DNA of 64,000 nucleotides from Paraburkholderia sp. Tr-20389 (GTDB lineage: Bacteria > Pseudomonadota > Gammaproteobacteria > Burkholderiales > Burkholderiaceae), in contig NZ_JAAGPD010000009.1 of the NCBI RefSeq assembly GCF_017104565.1, positions 186,001-250,000 on the forward strand, in the 5' to 3' direction. The notes beneath the pieces were generated by a model that saw only the letters and a program-made list of their open reading frames with translations, was not told the origin of the DNA and did no database searches. Positions 9,026-18,324 of the stretch are shown here, one piece after another. Each line of letters starts with the position of its first letter. Position 1 is the stretch's first letter. The translations under genes were made by a program, and so were the position numbers.

Positions 9026-10414
9026 ATGCCTTCACTCCAGGACGCTCTCGATGCGCTCGCCCACGCGCCCGACGACATCGAACGGTTGCGCGCCGTCTGT
9101 GTCGCGCTGCTCGAGGACATGCGCGACGACGAACTGCTGCCGTACACCGAGCGCGCGCTCGCGATCGAGCCGCGGGATCTCCATTTCGTGAACTGGCATG
9201 CGAATGCGCTAACGCTGCTGGGTCGGCATTTCGATGCCGTTGCGACATGGCGCAAGCATGCGGCGTTACCGTGGCGGCCCGCCTACTACAAGATGAGCCT
9301 CGGCCAGAGCCTCGTCATGTCGGGCGATACCGAGCGCGGCATCCCCATGCTGCACGACGCGTGGCAGCAGGCCGCGGCCGAAAGCGAATGGTTCATGCAC
9401 AAGGCAGCGCATCTGTACGGCGAGGCCTTGCTGCGCACGTCGCGCCCGGCGGGCTTCGAGCCGTGGCTCGCCCGCAATCGCGGTGACACGGGCAGTTACC
9501 GGCCCGCCGATATACCGGCATGGTCGGGTGAGCGGGACCTGCGCGGCAAGCGCGTGCTGATCGTGCATCAGATGGGTTTCGGCGATCAGTTTCTGCTGTT
9601 CTCCGGCATATCGCAGTGGCGCGCGGCGGGCGCCGAGCTGATGATCACCTGCGATGCTCAACTGCATCCGCTGTTGCAGGCGTCGCTGCCCGACTGCCAC
9701 GTCGTGAGCGCAACGCGTCCGTTGCGACACGACGAGCCGTTACCGGATGCGCTGGCCGACGAGGTGCGCGCGTTCGCGCCCGATCTGTACGCGACGCTGC
9801 TGCATCTGCCGTTGCTGGCCGCGCAGCAGTCGCCGCTGCCGTCGCCGTTTTTTCCGGCCTATCTGCGCGCCCCCGAGAGCGAGCGCGAGACGGCTGCCGC
9901 GTGGGCGAGCGATCTGCGCGCGGCTCAGCCCGGTAAATCGCTGGTCGGCATTTTCTGGGACTGCAACCAGCGGCATGCGCATGAAGTCGGCGCGGTGATG
10001 CGTTGTTCGGCGATCCGGCGTAGTTTGCCGCTGACGGAAGTCGATCATCTGGTAACGCAGCCGTCGGTTGCGGCGAAGCGGCATTTCGTGAGCCTGCATC
10101 ATCCTGTCGTGCAGAGCTTCGCCGGCATGCCGTCGGGCAACATCAGCGTGTATGAACCGGGGATCAGGACGTTTGCGGAAACGGCCGCGTGCATCGAACA
10201 ACTGGACGCCGTCGTTGCCGTCGATTCAGGCGTCGCGAATCTGAGCGCGATGCTCGGCCAGCTGACCATCGTTCCGCTGAACCTGGCAAGCGAATGGCGT
10301 TGGGGCGTGGATGGCGACTGCTCGCCGTGGATGGAGAATCTCAAGCCGCTGCGCCAGACGCTGATGGGCGACTGGCGCAGCGTGATCGACGAGGCGATCG
10401 CGTTTCTGTCGTAA
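9026..10414 (+). CDS. TPR-containing GT9-like (glycosyltransferase fold) protein
   Basis: A 462-residue protein. The N-terminal 170 residues are helical and TPR-like (ERALAIEPRDLHFVNWHANALTLLG), and the C-terminal part resembles family 9 glycosyltransferases (VLIVHQMGFGDQFLLF after residue 175, and DAVVAVDSGVANLSAMLG near the end). The ATG at 9026 follows a conserved-looking start (MPSLQDALDALAHAPDDIER); the open frame back to 8804 overlaps the antisense small gene and looks non-coding. It stands alone, convergent with the binding-protein gene at 10471. A second protein of similar architecture is at 46165-47835. The sugar donor and target are unknown. Confidence 0.75.
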   Translation: MPSLQDALDALAHAPDDIERLRAVCVALLEDMRDDELLPYTERALAIEPRDLHFVNWHANALTLLGRHFDAVATWRKHAALPWRPAYYKMSLGQSLVMSGDTERGIPMLHDAWQQAAAESEWFMHKAAHLYGEALLRTSRPAGFEPWLARNRGDTGSYRPADIPAWSGERDLRGKRVLIVHQMGFGDQFLLFSGISQWRAAGAELMITCDAQLHPLLQASLPDCHVVSATRPLRHDEPLPDALADEVRAFAPDLYATLLHLPLLAAQQSPLPSPFFPAYLRAPESERETAAAWASDLRAAQPGKSLVGIFWDCNQRHAHEVGAVMRCSAIRRSLPLTEVDHLVTQPSVAAKRHFVSLHHPVVQSFAGMPSGNISVYEPGIRTFAETAACIEQLDAVVAVDSGVANLSAMLGQLTIVPLNLASEWRWGVDGDCSPWMENLKPLRQTLMGDWRSVIDEAIAFLS

Positions 10415-10470
10415 GAGCAGGCGTGGCAGGTCGCACGCCTTGCTTTAGTCGACGCGGGCGCGCGAAACGC

Positions 10471-11655
10471 TCACTGGCTGAGGTAGGTGAACTTCCCGCC
10501 CTTGATGATCCCCATCACGCTCGCCCGCTGATCGAGGCCGACGTGATCCTTCGCGCTCGTATTCACGACGCCATTCGGCACCACCAGTTCATGCGCATGT
10601 TCGAGTTCCGTGCGCAGCGCCGCGCGAAACTCCGGCGTGCCCGGCTGCGCCGTCTTCAGCGCGCGCGCAACGGCGTCCTGCAGACGCGGATAGACACCCG
10701 CCGCATCGCCCGCGAACTGCGTGACCGTGTTCGGTCCATATTGCTTTTCATACGCATCGACGAAAGCCAGCGCGGCCTTCTTCGCGGGATGATCGGCGGG
10801 CAGCGTACGTGCGACGACGACCGGCTGCGTCGGAAACAGGGTGCCTTCGACATCCTTGCCGCCGAGCTTGATGAACTCGGGCGTCGCAATGCCGTGCGTC
10901 TGATAGATCGTGCCTTTATAGCCGCGCTCGACGAGCGTGCGCTGCGGCAGCACCGTCGGCGTGCCAGCGCCTGCGATCAGCACGGCATCGGGCTTCGCCG
11001 CCATCAGCTTGAGGATCTGGCCCGTGACGCTCGCATCCGTGCGGTTGAAGCGCTCGGTCGCGACCACCTGAATGTGGCGCAGCGCCGCGAACTTCGTGAA
11101 CTCGTTGAGCCAGCTGTCGCCGTAACTGTCCGCGAAGCCGATGAAGCCGACCGTCTTCACATTGTGATTCGACATGTAGCGGGTCATCACGTCGGCCATC
11201 GCGCTGTCCGTCTGCGCCATCTTGAACGCCCAGATCTTCTTGCCTTCCTGCGGCTCGACCACGCTTGCCGAGCCGATCAGCGTGATCATCGGCGTCTGGC
11301 TTTCGGCGACGGGATCGAGCGCGGCGAGCGCCGCCGGCGTGATGTTCGGTCCGACGATCACGTCGACGTGATCTTCGTTGATGAGCTTGCGGATGTTGCG
11401 CACGGCCGCGCCCGGATCGGAGCCGTCGTCGAGCACGATGTATTGCGCCGGCTGTCCGGCGATCGTCTTCGGCCACATCAGCATCGCGTTCTTGCTCGTG
11501 ATGCCGATCGCGGCGGCGGGCCCCGTGCTAGACAGGTCGATGCCGACCTTGATGTCCGCGTGCGCGGCGGCGGCGGCGAACAGCGTGCCGATCGCGGCGG
11601 CGCGCGTCAGACGGCGCAAGGTGTTGCTCAGCTTGTTCTTGTTGTGCGACGACAT
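10471..11655 (-). CDS. ABC transporter substrate-binding protein (branched-chain amino acid type)
   Basis: A 394-residue periplasmic-binding protein of the Peripla_BP_6 (LivJ-like) type. The N-terminus has a signal peptide (SNTLRRLTRAAAIGTLFAAA, cleaved near AAHA), and the mature part begins DIKVGIDLSSTGPAAAIG, typical of the family. The ATG at 11655 has a GGGAGA ribosome-binding site, so the longer frame to 11724 is rejected. No permease or ATPase genes are adjacent, so it is an orphan binding protein here and its partners must be encoded elsewhere. Its ligand could be an amino acid, amide or aromatic compound. It lies between a TPR protein and cysB. Confidence 0.9.
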   Translation of the reverse strand: MSSHNKNKLSNTLRRLTRAAAIGTLFAAAAAHADIKVGIDLSSTGPAAAIGITSKNAMLMWPKTIAGQPAQYIVLDDGSDPGAAVRNIRKLINEDHVDVIVGPNITPAALAALDPVAESQTPMITLIGSASVVEPQEGKKIWAFKMAQTDSAMADVMTRYMSNHNVKTVGFIGFADSYGDSWLNEFTKFAALRHIQVVATERFNRTDASVTGQILKLMAAKPDAVLIAGAGTPTVLPQRTLVERGYKGTIYQTHGIATPEFIKLGGKDVEGTLFPTQPVVVARTLPADHPAKKAALAFVDAYEKQYGPNTVTQFAGDAAGVYPRLQDAVARALKTAQPGTPEFRAALRTELEHAHELVVPNGVVNTSAKDHVGLDQRASVMGIIKGGKFTYLSQ

Positions 11656-11720
11656 GCGAAAGATCTCCCGGCGGGTAACTTTTTGGCCAACGCGGCTGTT
11701 GTTATAGCGAATCAAAAAAC

Positions 11721-12662
11721 TCAAAGCTCGTACGTTTCGTGCTCGCCCTTGAGCGCCTGTTCGATCAGCCTGCGATTCAGGTTCGGCGACAGCAGTTCGA
11801 CGAGCGTGTACACATAGCTGCGCAGATACGCGCCGTGCTTGAGCGCGACACGCGTGACGTTGCTGCCGAACAGGTGCCCGACGGGCATCGCGCGCAGATG
11901 GCGGTCGCGTTCGGCATTGAACGCGATGTCGGCCATGATGCCGACGCCCAGACCCAGTTCGACGTAGGTCTTGATCACGTCCGCGTCGATTGCTTCGAGC
12001 ACGATGTCGGGATGCAGCCCGCGCAGACGGAACGCGTCGTTGATCTTCGTGCGACCGGCGAACGCATTGTCGTAGGTGATCAGCGGATATTGGGTCAGAT
12101 CGTCGAGCGACAGCTGCTTGCGCTCCAGCAGCGGGTGGTCGGCGGGCATCACGGCCAGATGGTGCCAGGTGAAACAGGGCAGCGACACCAGTTCCTTATA
12201 GGTCGAGATCGCTTCCGTCGCGATCGCGACGTCGGCCTGGTCGTGCAGCACCAGTTCGGCGACCTGGGTCGGGCTGCCCTGCAGGATCGACAGGTGCACC
12301 TTCGGGAAGCGCTTCTTGAATTCGGCGATGGCGGCGGGCAGGGAGTAGCGCGCCTGCGTGTGCGTCGCGGCAATCACGAGGTTGCCCTGATCCTGGGCCG
12401 CGTAATCTTTACCGACCCGTTTGAGGCTCTCGACCTCCTGCAAAATCCGCTCGACGGACGCCAGAATGATCCGTCCCGGCTCCGTCAGCGAGCGCACGCG
12501 TTTGCCGTGCCGTGTGAAGATCTCGACACCCAGCTCGTCTTCCAGCTCGATGATCGCCTTGGAGACGCCAGGCTGGCTTGTATACAGCGCCTTGGCGGCC
12601 TCCGTCAGGTTGAAATTCTGGCGGACGGCCTCGCGCACGAAGCGGAACTGATGCAGGTTCAT
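11721..12662 (-). CDS. cysB: CysB-type LysR transcriptional regulator of sulfur assimilation
   Basis: A 313-residue LysR regulator that activates the sulfate-assimilation genes in response to O- or N-acetylserine. The N-terminal winged HTH (AAKALYTSQPGVSKAIIELE) matches CysB, which characteristically reads TSQPGVSK rather than the usual LysR helix. The C-terminal effector domain keeps the family run VVIATHTQARY-like sequence (LVIAATHTQARYSLPAAIAE) and the length matches CysB (about 313-324). It is divergent to cysI with a 237-bp shared control region. High confidence from both sequence and neighbourhood. Confidence 0.95.
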   Translation of the reverse strand: MNLHQFRFVREAVRQNFNLTEAAKALYTSQPGVSKAIIELEDELGVEIFTRHGKRVRSLTEPGRIILASVERILQEVESLKRVGKDYAAQDQGNLVIAATHTQARYSLPAAIAEFKKRFPKVHLSILQGSPTQVAELVLHDQADVAIATEAISTYKELVSLPCFTWHHLAVMPADHPLLERKQLSLDDLTQYPLITYDNAFAGRTKINDAFRLRGLHPDIVLEAIDADVIKTYVELGLGVGIMADIAFNAERDRHLRAMPVGHLFGSNVTRVALKHGAYLRSYVYTLVELLSPNLNRRLIEQALKGEHETYEL

Positions 12663-12899
12663 ATATAACCTCGCCGCATATCAAAAGAATTTTTTAGTCG
12701 TTTGAAATATAAGGCGAGTTTATTACGATTTGTCCAGTTTTTCCAATATGGATATCTGTTTTTGTCATTAGCAAATGAGAGATGCGTCTAAACGGCATGC
12801 TGCCGGCGCACTCCAAGCTGACTGGTAAGACGAATCCGAGGCGCAGCGTAACCGGAACGCCGCGTCGTGTGAGACGAACACAAATCTTGGGGTCCCCGA
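12663..12899. promoter_or_regulatory. cysB-cysI divergent control region
   Basis: A 237-bp AT-richer region between the divergent cysB and cysI genes, the expected place for CysB binding. A possible promoter toward cysI reads TTGTCC (12730-12735), a 17-bp spacer, then TATCTG (12753-12758). AT-rich tracts at 12685-12720 may be CysB sites; no exact consensus can be fixed by eye. The cysI ribosome-binding site is weak. Confidence 0.45.
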
Positions 12900-14579
12900 A
12901 TGTACCAATACGATCAGTACGACCAGACCATCGTCGATGAACGCGTCGCGCAGTACGCCGACCAGGTTCGTCGCCGCCTGTCGGGCGAATTGAGCGAAGA
13001 AGAGTTCCGTCCGCTGCGCCTGCAGAATGGCCTGTACATGCAGCGCCACGCGTACATGCACCGCATCGCGATTCCGTACGGCAACCTGCGCAGCGACCAG
13101 CTGCGTATGCTCGCGACCATCGCGCGCGAGCACGACCGCGGCTATGGCCATTTCTCGACGCGCTCGAACATCCAGTACAACTGGATCCAGCTCGAGGACA
13201 CGCCTGAAATCCTGCGCAAGCTCGCGTCTGTCCAGATGCACGGCATCCAGACGTCGGGCAACTGCATCCGCAACATCACGGCCGATCAGTTCGCGGGCGT
13301 CGCGCCCGACGAGATCGTCGATCCGCGTCCGTGGGCGGAAATCATGCGCCAGTGGTCGACGTTCCACCCCGAATTCGCGTGGCTGCCGCGCAAGTTCAAG
13401 ATCGCCGTGTCCGGCACGAAGGAAGACCGCGCGGCGGTGCAGATCCACGACCTGGGCGTCTATCTGAAGAAGAACGCCGCGGGCGAAGTCGTCGCGAGCA
13501 TTCTCGCGGGCGGCGGACTCGGCCGTACGCCGATCATCGGTGCGATCATCAAGGAAGACCTGCCGTGGCAGCACCTGCTGACGTACTGCGAAGCCGTGCT
13601 GCGCGTGTACAACCGCTATGGCCGCCGCGACAACCTGTATAAGGCGCGTATCAAGATTCTCGTGAAGGCGCTGTCGCCCGCGAAGTTCGCGCAGCAGGTC
13701 GACGAAGAATGGCAACACCTGAAGGACGGTCCGTCGACGCTGACGGAAGCCGAAGTCGCGCGCGTGTCGCAATACTTCCAGCCGCCCGTGTACGAGAAGT
13801 TGCCGGACACGGACGCTTCGTTCGAAAAGCATCTGCTCGAAAGCAAGCCGTTCGCGCGCTGGGTCGAGCGCAATGTGCGTCCGCACCGTGTGTCGGGCTA
13901 CTCGTCGGTGACGATCTCGCTGAAGCCGCGCGACATCGCACCGGGCGACGCAACGGACACGCAGATGAACGCTGTCGCCGACTGGGCGGATCAATACTCG
14001 CTCGGCGAAATCCGCGTGTCGCACGAACAGAATCTGATCCTCGCGAACGTCAAGAAGCGCGATCTGTACGCGCTGTGGGAACAGGCGAAGGCGCAAGGTT
14101 TCGCGACGCCGAACATCGGCCTCTTGACCGACATCATCGCGTGCCCGGGCGGCGATTTCTGCTCGCTCGCGAACGCGAAGTCGATTCCGATTGCGCAAGC
14201 CATCCAGGAGCGCTTCGACAACGCGGACTTCGTGTATGACCTCGGCGACCTGTCGCTGAACATCTCCGGTTGCATGAACTCGTGCGGTCACCACCACGTC
14301 GGCAACATCGGCGTGCTGGGCGTCGACAAGGACGGCTCCGAGTGGTACCAGGTGTCGCTCGGCGGTGAGCAGGGCACGGGTGCGGACGGTGCGAAGCTCG
14401 GCCGCGTGATCGGCCCGTCGTTCTCGGCGGAAGAAATGCCGGACGTGGTGTCGAAGGTGATCGACACGTTCGTCGAAAACCGTATCGACGGCGAACGCTT
14501 CATCGACACGTACAACCGCATCGGCATCGCACCGTTCAAGGAACGCGTGTACGCATCGCGTCAACCGGCTCACGCGTAA
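12900..14579 (+). CDS. cysI: Assimilatory sulfite (nitrite/sulfite) reductase hemoprotein
   Basis: A 559-residue siroheme and [4Fe-4S] enzyme reducing sulfite to sulfide. The four cluster cysteines are visible as C-X5-C (CPGGDFC, C415 and C421) and C-X3-C (CMNSC, C458 and C462), followed by GHHHVGNIGV. The two ferredoxin-like halves (substrate side HFSTRSNIQYNW and later RVSHEQNLIL) are present. It is the first gene of the cys operon, 17 bp before DUF934. No CysJ flavoprotein gene is adjacent, so the electron donor is probably ferredoxin or a separate reductase. High confidence in the family; nitrite activity is also possible. Confidence 0.95.
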   Translation: MYQYDQYDQTIVDERVAQYADQVRRRLSGELSEEEFRPLRLQNGLYMQRHAYMHRIAIPYGNLRSDQLRMLATIAREHDRGYGHFSTRSNIQYNWIQLEDTPEILRKLASVQMHGIQTSGNCIRNITADQFAGVAPDEIVDPRPWAEIMRQWSTFHPEFAWLPRKFKIAVSGTKEDRAAVQIHDLGVYLKKNAAGEVVASILAGGGLGRTPIIGAIIKEDLPWQHLLTYCEAVLRVYNRYGRRDNLYKARIKILVKALSPAKFAQQVDEEWQHLKDGPSTLTEAEVARVSQYFQPPVYEKLPDTDASFEKHLLESKPFARWVERNVRPHRVSGYSSVTISLKPRDIAPGDATDTQMNAVADWADQYSLGEIRVSHEQNLILANVKKRDLYALWEQAKAQGFATPNIGLLTDIIACPGGDFCSLANAKSIPIAQAIQERFDNADFVYDLGDLSLNISGCMNSCGHHHVGNIGVLGVDKDGSEWYQVSLGGEQGTGADGAKLGRVIGPSFSAEEMPDVVSKVIDTFVENRIDGERFIDTYNRIGIAPFKERVYASRQPAHA

Positions 14580-14596
14580 CGGCAAGGGATCAAAAG

Positions 14597-15142
14597 ATGG
14601 CATCGATTATCAAGGACCGCGCAATCGTCAACGATGACTTCACGGTTGTCCGCGCAGCCGAAGACGGCGCGCTGCCCGAAGTGAGCGCCTTGCCCGCCGG
14701 CAAGATCATTGTTCCCCTCGCGTTGTGGCAAGCCTCGCGTGACGAACTGACGGCCTCGCGCGGCGCGCAGGAAATCGGCGTGTGGCTCGCGCCGGACAGC
14801 GAACCGGCCGACATCGTCGCGGACTTCGACAAGCTCGCGCTGATCGCGGTCGACTTTCCCGTGTTCCGCGACGGCCGTGGCTACAGCACCGCGCGCCTGT
14901 TGCGCGAGCGCTATGGCTACAAGGGCGAGATCCGCGCGATCGGCGACGTGCTGCGCGACCAGATCCGCTTCTACGAGCGTTGCGGCTTCAACGCGTACGC
15001 GCTGCGTGCGGACAAGGATCTCAACGACGCGCTTAAGGCGTTCACCGAATTCACGGTGCAATACCAGGGCGCCTTTGACGATCCGTCGCCGCTGTTCCGT
15101 CGACGCGAAGCGGCCGCTGCTGCGCAAAAGGCAACGGCATGA
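14597..15142 (+). CDS. DUF934 family protein of the cys operon
   Basis: A 181-residue soluble protein of the DUF934 family. Recognisable family features are the DFDKLALIAVDFPVFRDGRG segment and the following YSTARLLRERYGYKGEIRAIGDVLRDQ, which form an alpha/beta domain. It lies between cysI and cysH, overlapping cysH by 4 bp (ATGA), so co-translation is likely. Because it consistently sits beside cysI-type genes lacking cysJ, a role in sulfite reduction or electron transfer is inferred, but the biochemical activity is not established. Confidence 0.88.
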   Translation: MASIIKDRAIVNDDFTVVRAAEDGALPEVSALPAGKIIVPLALWQASRDELTASRGAQEIGVWLAPDSEPADIVADFDKLALIAVDFPVFRDGRGYSTARLLRERYGYKGEIRAIGDVLRDQIRFYERCGFNAYALRADKDLNDALKAFTEFTVQYQGAFDDPSPLFRRREAAAAAQKATA

Positions 15143-15879
15143 CAGACGCCGCCGCTATCACGCCCGAACTTCAGGCGAAGATCGAACGACTCGACGCGCT
15201 GCTCGATTCGATCGGCCAGCGTCACGAGGTGGTCAAGTTCGCCAGCAGCCTCGCAGCGGAAGACATGCTGCTGACGCACGCGATTCTGTCGCGCGGCGTA
15301 AAGATTGGCATCTTCTCGCTGAATACGGGTCGCCTGCATGCGGAGACGCTCGGTATGATCGACCGCGTGCGCGAGCGCTATGGCTACGAGATCGAACAGT
15401 TTCATCCGCAAGCGGCCGCCGTCGACGAATACGTCACGCAGCACGGTCTGAATGCGTTTTACGAAAGCGTCGATCTGCGCAAGCGTTGCTGCGAAATCCG
15501 CAAGGTCGAGCCGCTGAACCGCGCGCTCGCCGAAGTCGGCGCGTGGGTGACGGGGCAGCGTCGCGAGCAGTCGGTGACGCGCGCGGAACTGCACGAGGAA
15601 GAGCAGGACGGCGCTCGCAACATCGCGAAGTACAACCCGCTCGCCGACTGGACGGAAGCCGATGTATGGGCTTACCTGAAGGCTTTCGATGTGCCCGTGA
15701 ATCCGCTGCATGCGCGCGGCTATCCGAGCATCGGCTGCGAGCCGTGTACGCGCGCCGTGCGCCCCGGCGAAGACAGCCGGGCAGGGCGCTGGTGGTGGGA
15801 ATCGCGCGATACGAAGGAATGCGGCTTGCACATCACGACGATCCCGGTCACGGTGATCGGCGAAAACGCCTCCGCCTGA
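15139..15879 (+). CDS. cysH: Adenylyl-sulfate (APS) reductase, [4Fe-4S] type
   Basis: A 246-residue reductase producing sulfite from adenylyl sulfate with thioredoxin. The cluster-binding cysteines of the APS-specific type are present: adjacent C117-C118 (KRCCEIRK) and C200/C203 (CEPC), and the catalytic Cys in ECGLH (C228). This separates it from PAPS-specific enzymes, which lack the CC and CXXC pairs, and agrees with the absence of an APS kinase gene (cysC) in the operon. The start overlaps the DUF934 stop. Confidence 0.95.
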   Translation: MTDAAAITPELQAKIERLDALLDSIGQRHEVVKFASSLAAEDMLLTHAILSRGVKIGIFSLNTGRLHAETLGMIDRVRERYGYEIEQFHPQAAAVDEYVTQHGLNAFYESVDLRKRCCEIRKVEPLNRALAEVGAWVTGQRREQSVTRAELHEEEQDGARNIAKYNPLADWTEADVWAYLKAFDVPVNPLHARGYPSIGCEPCTRAVRPGEDSRAGRWWWESRDTKECGLHITTIPVTVIGENASA

Positions 15880-15984
15880 TGTGCATCGCCACGCCGACGA
15901 CGCAGATTTCGATTGAATCTTTACGTGTCGCACGCATCTGGTGAGAACCTGATCATGCGACACGAACCAACGAAGGACCCAAAC

Positions 15985-16947
15985 ATGAGCACGACGCTCG
16001 ATTCGAATCTCAACGCACCGCTGTCCGTGACGGCGAACCGGATGGATCACCTCGACTGGCTCGAGGCTGAGTCGATTCACATCCTGCGCGAACTCGTTGC
16101 CGAATGCAGCAAGCCTGCGCTGCTGTTTTCGGGCGGCAAGGACTCCGTCGTCGTGCTGGCGCTCGCGTTGAAGGCGTTCGGCCTCGGCGCGAACCGCAAG
16201 ACGCAGCTGCCGTTCCCGCTCGTGCACATCGACACGGGTCACAACTACGATGAAGTGATCGATTTCCGCGACCGTCGCGCGCAAGAGATCGGCGCGGAAC
16301 TGGTGGTCGGTCACGTCGAAGATTCGATCAAGCGCGGCACCGTGCGTCTGCGCCGCGAAACGGATTCGCGCAACGCCGCGCAAGCCGTCACGCTGCTCGA
16401 AACCATCGAGCAATACGGCTACACGGCGATGATCGGCGGTGCGCGCCGCGACGAAGAAAAGGCGCGCGCGAAAGAGCGCATCTTCTCGTTCCGCGACGAA
16501 TTCGGCCAGTGGGATCCGAAGGCGCAGCGCCCGGAACTGTGGAGCCTGTATAACGCGCGTCTGCATCAGGGCGAGCACCTGCGCGTGTTCCCGATCTCGA
16601 ACTGGACGGAACTCGACGTGTGGCAATACATCGCCCGCGAGAACCTCGAACTGCCGTCCATCTACTACGCGCACAAGCGCGAGATCGTGCGCCGCAACGG
16701 CCTGCTTGTGCCCGTGACGCCGCTCACGCCGATCCGCGAAGGCGAGTCGAGCGAAGAAGCGCTGGTGCGCTTCCGCACGGTGGGCGATATCAGCTGCACG
16801 TGCCCGGTCGAAAGCGATGCCGACGATGTCGAGAAGATCATCGCTGAAACGGCCGTGACGGAAATCACGGAGCGCGGCGCGACGCGCATGGACGACCAGA
16901 CGTCGGAAGCGGCGATGGAACAGCGCAAGAAGCAAGGTTATTTCTAA
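15985..16947 (+). CDS. cysD: Sulfate adenylyltransferase subunit 2
   Basis: A 320-residue ATP pyrophosphatase-type subunit that forms APS from ATP and sulfate together with CysN. The PP-loop (ALLFSGGKDSVVVLAL) lies at about residues 46-61, and the C-terminus contains PVTPLTPIREGESSEEALV and the CTCPVESDADDVEKI stretch. The ATG at 15985 is preceded by GAAGGA; the frame is open back to 15913 and an ATG at 15955 is possible, but the family usually starts near the chosen residue. It is 25 bp upstream of cysN in the cys operon. Confidence 0.95.
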   Translation: MSTTLDSNLNAPLSVTANRMDHLDWLEAESIHILRELVAECSKPALLFSGGKDSVVVLALALKAFGLGANRKTQLPFPLVHIDTGHNYDEVIDFRDRRAQEIGAELVVGHVEDSIKRGTVRLRRETDSRNAAQAVTLLETIEQYGYTAMIGGARRDEEKARAKERIFSFRDEFGQWDPKAQRPELWSLYNARLHQGEHLRVFPISNWTELDVWQYIARENLELPSIYYAHKREIVRRNGLLVPVTPLTPIREGESSEEALVRFRTVGDISCTCPVESDADDVEKIIAETAVTEITERGATRMDDQTSEAAMEQRKKQGYF

Positions 16948-16972
16948 AGAGCACGCAGAGGAAAGAGTCAAC

Positions 16973-18289
16973 ATGAGCACTACGCATCAACCTGAAGACC
17001 TCGGCGTGCTTCGCTTCATCACGGCAGGCAGCGTCGACGACGGCAAGAGCACGCTGATCGGCCGCCTGCTGTACGACAGCAAGGCTGTGCTGTCGGACCA
17101 GCTGTCGGCGCTGTCGCGCGCGAAGAACAAGCGCACCGTAGGCGACGAAATCGATCTGTCGCTGCTGACGGACGGCCTCGAAGCCGAGCGCGAACAGGGC
17201 ATCACGATCGACGTCGCGTACCGCTACTTCGCCACGGCGAAGCGCAAGTTCATCATCGCCGACACGCCGGGCCACGAGCAGTACACGCGCAACATGGTGA
17301 CGGGCGCATCGACGGCGCACGCGGCCATCATTCTCGTCGACGCGACGCGCGTCACGTTCGAGAACAACGAAGCGCAACTGCTGCCGCAGACCAAGCGCCA
17401 CAGCGCCATCGTCAAGCTGCTCGGCTTGCAGCACGTGATCGTCGCGATCAACAAGATGGACCTCGTCGAGTACAGCGAAGCGCGCTTCAACGAGATTCGC
17501 GATGCGTATGTCGCGCTCGCGCGCCAGCTCGGTTTGAGCGACGTGCGCTTCGTGCCCGTGTCGGCACTGAAGGGCGACAACATCGTGACGGCGAGCGAAC
17601 GCATGCCGTGGTATGCGGGCGAGCCGCTGCTCGACGTACTCGAAGCACTGCCCGTCGATACCGCAACGCATGAAGCGCTGCGTTTCCCGGTGCAATGGGT
17701 CGCGCGTCAGGACGGCAGCCAGGCCGACGACTTCCGCGGCTACATGGGCCGCATCGAATCGGGCGAAGTGAAGCTCGGCGATTCGATCGCCGTGCTGCCG
17801 GCGAACCGTGCGGCGACTGTCGCTGAAATCATCGCGCCTGTGCCGGGCGGCACGGCGCAGGTGGACCGCGCGTTCGCGGGCCAGACGGTGACGATCCGCC
17901 TCGCGGAAGACGTCGACGTCTCGCGCGGCGACACGTTCGTGCTCGCTTCCACGCCCGTGCAGCCGGCGAAGAAGCTCGAAGCGGACCTGTGCTGGTTCGA
18001 CGAGACGCCGCTGTCGACGGCTCGCAAGTATCTGCTGAAGCAGACCACGAACACGGTGTTCGCGCGCGTCGGCGGCATTCAGCAGGTGCTGGACGTGCAT
18101 ACGCTGTCGCACGCGACGGACCGCCACGAACTGGCGATGAACGATATCGGCCGCGTGTCGCTGACGCTGCAAAAACCGATCGTCGCCGACGAGTACGACG
18201 CGCATCCGGGCACGGGCGCCTTCGTGCTGATCGACGAAGCGACGCATCACACCGTCGCGGCGGGCATGATCCGTTCGGTTTCCGCCTGA
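16973..18289 (+). CDS. cysN: Sulfate adenylyltransferase subunit 1 (GTPase)
   Basis: A 438-residue EF-Tu-like GTPase that stimulates APS formation by CysD. Motifs are G1 (GSVDDGKST, residues about 19-27), G3 (DTPGHEQYTRNM) and G4 (NKMD), followed by two beta-barrel domains. It has no C-terminal APS-kinase domain, consistent with the APS-type CysH. It follows cysD and precedes the uroporphyrinogen methyltransferase gene by 35 bp. Confidence 0.95.
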   Translation: MSTTHQPEDLGVLRFITAGSVDDGKSTLIGRLLYDSKAVLSDQLSALSRAKNKRTVGDEIDLSLLTDGLEAEREQGITIDVAYRYFATAKRKFIIADTPGHEQYTRNMVTGASTAHAAIILVDATRVTFENNEAQLLPQTKRHSAIVKLLGLQHVIVAINKMDLVEYSEARFNEIRDAYVALARQLGLSDVRFVPVSALKGDNIVTASERMPWYAGEPLLDVLEALPVDTATHEALRFPVQWVARQDGSQADDFRGYMGRIESGEVKLGDSIAVLPANRAATVAEIIAPVPGGTAQVDRAFAGQTVTIRLAEDVDVSRGDTFVLASTPVQPAKKLEADLCWFDETPLSTARKYLLKQTTNTVFARVGGIQQVLDVHTLSHATDRHELAMNDIGRVSLTLQKPIVADEYDAHPGTGAFVLIDEATHHTVAAGMIRSVSA

Positions 18290-18324
18290 AGCGTTTGAAG
18301 TTCGCAGCGGAACGGAGCCAGCAA

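Noticed and set aside
12768-14603. 611-residue minus-strand open frame over cysI
   Set aside because: Shadow frame; the cysI reading has all cofactor ligands.
14971-16980. 669-residue minus-strand open frame over cysH and cysD
   Set aside because: Spans two well-supported genes on the other strand and lacks any motif.
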